From NCBI RefSeq assembly GCF_017873605.1, contig NZ_JAGGKI010000009.1:1-64000 (forward strand): DNA of 64,000 nucleotides, written 5' to 3'. The notes under the pieces are model-generated. The model saw only the letters and a program-made list of their open reading frames with translations, had not been told where the DNA came from and searched no databases. Source of the stretch: Paenibacillus lactis (GTDB lineage: Bacteria > Bacillota > Bacilli > Paenibacillales > Paenibacillaceae). Of the stretch, positions 62,060 through 64,000 are shown piece after piece. Numbering within the stretch: position 1 is the first letter of the stretch; each line of letters begins with the position of its first letter. The translations under genes and the position numbers were made by a program.

Positions 62060-63280
62060 CTATTCTTGCTCTCCCCGCACCTTCAGGTATCCCGGCTTGG
62101 CGGCGCCCATTCCAAACAAGAACAGAAGAACAACAACGGCGGACAAAATCATAAGCGGCACCTTCCAGCCGGTGGTCATATCATGCAGGAAGCCGATGAG
62201 CATCGGCCCGACCGCTGCGAGCAAATAACCAAGGGACTGAGCCACGCCCGACAGGGCAGCCGCCTCCTGAGCGGTTCGGGTGCGGAGGGTGAAGAACATG
62301 AGCGACAGACTGAAGTTCGCACCGCCCGAAATACCGACCAGAATCACCCACAGCACATTCAACGACGTTAATCCGAACAATAAGCCGAGATACCCCGCCA
62401 GCATGCAAATCGCCGAAATCGTCACCAGCAAGCGCTGATTCGGGTTGCGGCCGGCCAGTACCGGAATAATGAATGAGAACGGTATGCTGACGAACTGAAG
62501 AATCGAGAGCATCCACCCGGCACCGCTGTAATCCATGCCTTGGCTTCGCAAAATTTCCGGCATCCAGGAGACGTTGACATAAAACGTAAACGACTGCAAT
62601 CCCATGAAAAAGGTGACATACCAAGTCAGCGAAGAACGCAGCACATTCGGTGCTTTCCCCTGTTCGGAACGAATCTCTGCCTTCCGGTCACTGCTTCGCC
62701 ATTCGATGACCCACACCGCTGTAGCGATCACCGCCAGGATTCCCCATACCAGCAAGGCGCCTTGCCATCCGAGTCCGGCCTGGGTAGCAAGCGGAATGCT
62801 GACACCGGATGCTACGGCGGCCAGCAGGTTCATGGATGCCGAATAGGTACCGGTCATCAATCCGATCTGACGCGGGAAATCGCGTTTGACCAGGCTAGGC
62901 AGCAGCACATTTCCCACCGCTATGGCCATACCGAGAAAGGCAGTGCCGAGCAGCAATGTAACCGGTGAGGATAAAGAGCGGATTCCGATGCCGAACATGA
63001 GCAGCACCATGCTCAGGAGCAGGGTTGTCTCCAATCCCCATTTTCTAGCCATAGCCGGCGCCATCGGAGACAGCAGCGCAAATGCCAGCAGCGGCAGCGT
63101 GGTCAGCATGCCGGCCAATGTATTCGAAATCCCGGTATCATCCCGGATGATGCCGATTAACGGCCCTACGGACGTGATCGCTGCACGGAGGTTAATTGCA
63201 ATCAGAATAATGCCTGCAAAAATCAACCAGCGGCGTCCTGAGGACACGGAGTTCTTTTCGACCAATGATGTAGTAGACAT
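62060..63280 (-). CDS. CynX/NimT family MFS transporter
   Basis: 406 residues with twelve helices. AINLRAAITSVGPLIGIIRD near residue 30 is the CynX-type start, and LLTTLPLLAFALLSPMAP-like and VLLPSLVKRDFP loops follow, as in cyanate/2-nitroimidazole transporters. Exports or imports a small organic anion, not identified. GAGGAG precedes the ATG. Single gene. Confidence 0.88.
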   Translation of the reverse strand: MSTTSLVEKNSVSSGRRWLIFAGIILIAINLRAAITSVGPLIGIIRDDTGISNTLAGMLTTLPLLAFALLSPMAPAMARKWGLETTLLLSMVLLMFGIGIRSLSSPVTLLLGTAFLGMAIAVGNVLLPSLVKRDFPRQIGLMTGTYSASMNLLAAVASGVSIPLATQAGLGWQGALLVWGILAVIATAVWVIEWRSSDRKAEIRSEQGKAPNVLRSSLTWYVTFFMGLQSFTFYVNVSWMPEILRSQGMDYSGAGWMLSILQFVSIPFSFIIPVLAGRNPNQRLLVTISAICMLAGYLGLLFGLTSLNVLWVILVGISGGANFSLSLMFFTLRTRTAQEAAALSGVAQSLGYLLAAVGPMLIGFLHDMTTGWKVPLMILSAVVVLLFLFGMGAAKPGYLKVRGEQE

Positions 63281-63444
63281 GATAAGACTCCTCACTCCAA
63301 CGATATGTAAAAATAAACTTATCCGATTTTATCACAAACCCTTCCTTTCGGCTACCGATCATAACAAACTTCTGCATCCATCGGATGGGCAGCCCGTCTG
63401 TCACAACGAATGAAGAGCAAGGTTCCAAGTCATTTTTACACGGG

Positions 63445-63999
63445 TTACACGACCGGCATCCAGGCATAAACCGATAATTTCTGAACCTCACGTATAAGCT
63501 CCTGATAGCGCTGCTGGATCTCAGGCGATGCAAATGAACGGAACTGCTCGAATAGCCCCATGCACCTTAGCATGCCCTTATCGCTCCGAATCCGAATCGA
63601 ATACTCGAAACTGTCCACGATGTAGGCTAACCCGCGATCGTACTGCTTGGCATTCAGGTAATAGATGCCTAGTTCGGCTAATAGGCGGGTGTAGTTATTT
63701 AGTGTCATCTGTTCATTTATCTTTGTAATTTTATTTCGCTGTTCTTTATACACAATATAATCCTTAAATTGCTCAAGCACATGATCAATCTGCATTTTAT
63801 GACGATTCGCAGCCAGTACAATATTGCATAGTGCAATGAAAATCTCGTCCTCTCTTGTTGAGATGTACTCAACGTATTCGGGGAGCACTTCCCGATCCCC
63901 ACTTAATAGCCTGTACAAGTATCGATTAGCTGTCGCCCACTCATGGAATTGGTTTAAGATTTTTTGTTCTTGTTCGGAAGGATTAATGACCCAGTCAGG
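63445..63999 (-). CDS. C-terminal part of a probable TPR-type regulator, cut by the window edge
   Basis: At least 184 codons, open to the right edge, so the N-terminus is outside. The visible part is all-helical with repeats of about 35-40 residues (LLAELGIYYLNAKQYDRGLAYI, DSFEYSIRIRSDKGMLRCM), like the C-terminal tetratricopeptide-like region of Rap/PlcR or XRE-type regulators in Bacilli. The family cannot be settled without the N-terminal half; an HTH at the start would confirm it. Confidence 0.6.
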   Translation of the reverse strand, partial: PDWVINPSEQEQKILNQFHEWATANRYLYRLLSGDREVLPEYVEYISTREDEIFIALCNIVLAANRHKMQIDHVLEQFKDYIVYKEQRNKITKINEQMTLNNYTRLLAELGIYYLNAKQYDRGLAYIVDSFEYSIRIRSDKGMLRCMGLFEQFRSFASPEIQQRYQELIREVQKLSVYAWMPVV

Positions 64000-64000
64000 G

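Overview
The window looks like chromosomal DNA from a spore-forming, moderately GC-rich Gram-positive bacterium, most likely Paenibacillus. Pointers are a small acid-soluble spore protein gene of the SspH type, a SigA-type sigma factor nearly identical in its core to that of Bacillus, S-layer homology repeats on a GH18 enzyme, strong AGGAGG ribosome sites, a Mn-dependent pyrophosphatase, an LCP cell-wall ligase, a Fur box, and many carbohydrate enzymes each beside its own LacI or AraC regulator. The genus call is inference; no rRNA or marker gene is present.

Layout. 1-1080 has no convincing gene and carries two repeat fields: five 51-bp units with dyad symmetry, then AT-rich GAGTTAC repeats. 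1.2-4.3 kb: sspH, a DUF2334 deacetylase-like gene whose FG-GAP tail is in another frame, and a Qnr-like pentapeptide-repeat gene. 4.4-17.5 kb is a sugar-use block: a LacI regulator with two Gfo/Idh oxidoreductases and a ThuA-like protein, an MFS permease, a GH35 beta-galactosidase divergent from an AraC regulator, DoxX, another MFS exporter, and a GH51 arabinofuranosidase with a small DUF6171 gene. 17.6-20 kb is a polar amino acid ABC importer. 20-26.4 kb: a secreted repeat protein, an LCP protein, ppaC, a diverged MurB paralogue and a second SigA-type sigma factor without region 1.1. 26.8-33.6 kb: nagZ lipoprotein, a 51-residue orphan gene, degV, a GIY-YIG protein, a DUF2087 regulator, and a sulfatase divergent from an AraC regulator.

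33.9-43 kb: an MFS exporter meeting a DUF4166/DoxX-like pair, then a histidine kinase-response regulator pair divergent from a VTC - DUF4956 - CotH operon. 43-50 kb holds small housekeeping and stress genes (TVP38, DinB, DUF4269, GNAT, DsbA/FrnE, YqkE), tRNA-His, an alpha/beta hydrolase, RidA, and a Fur-controlled siderophore-binding lipoprotein. 50.6-64 kb: a WGxxGxxG small secreted protein, SLH-GH18, a pullulanase after a MoxR-DUF58-DUF4129 module, an ABM protein, a YneQ-like protein, a TrxR-like flavoprotein, ChrA, a CynX-like MFS and, at the right edge, a gene cut by the window.

Features that stand out: the VTC-DUF4956-CotH operon with its divergent two-component system; the SigA paralogue lacking region 1.1; the Qnr-like protein; a clean LacI operator (TGTACGCGCGTACA) on the regulator's own start site; palindromic operators at the abfA and DUF2087 promoters; and two or three families of non-coding tandem repeats. 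I found no CRISPR array, prophage, transposase or rRNA. All functional calls rest on motifs I can read, without database searches.
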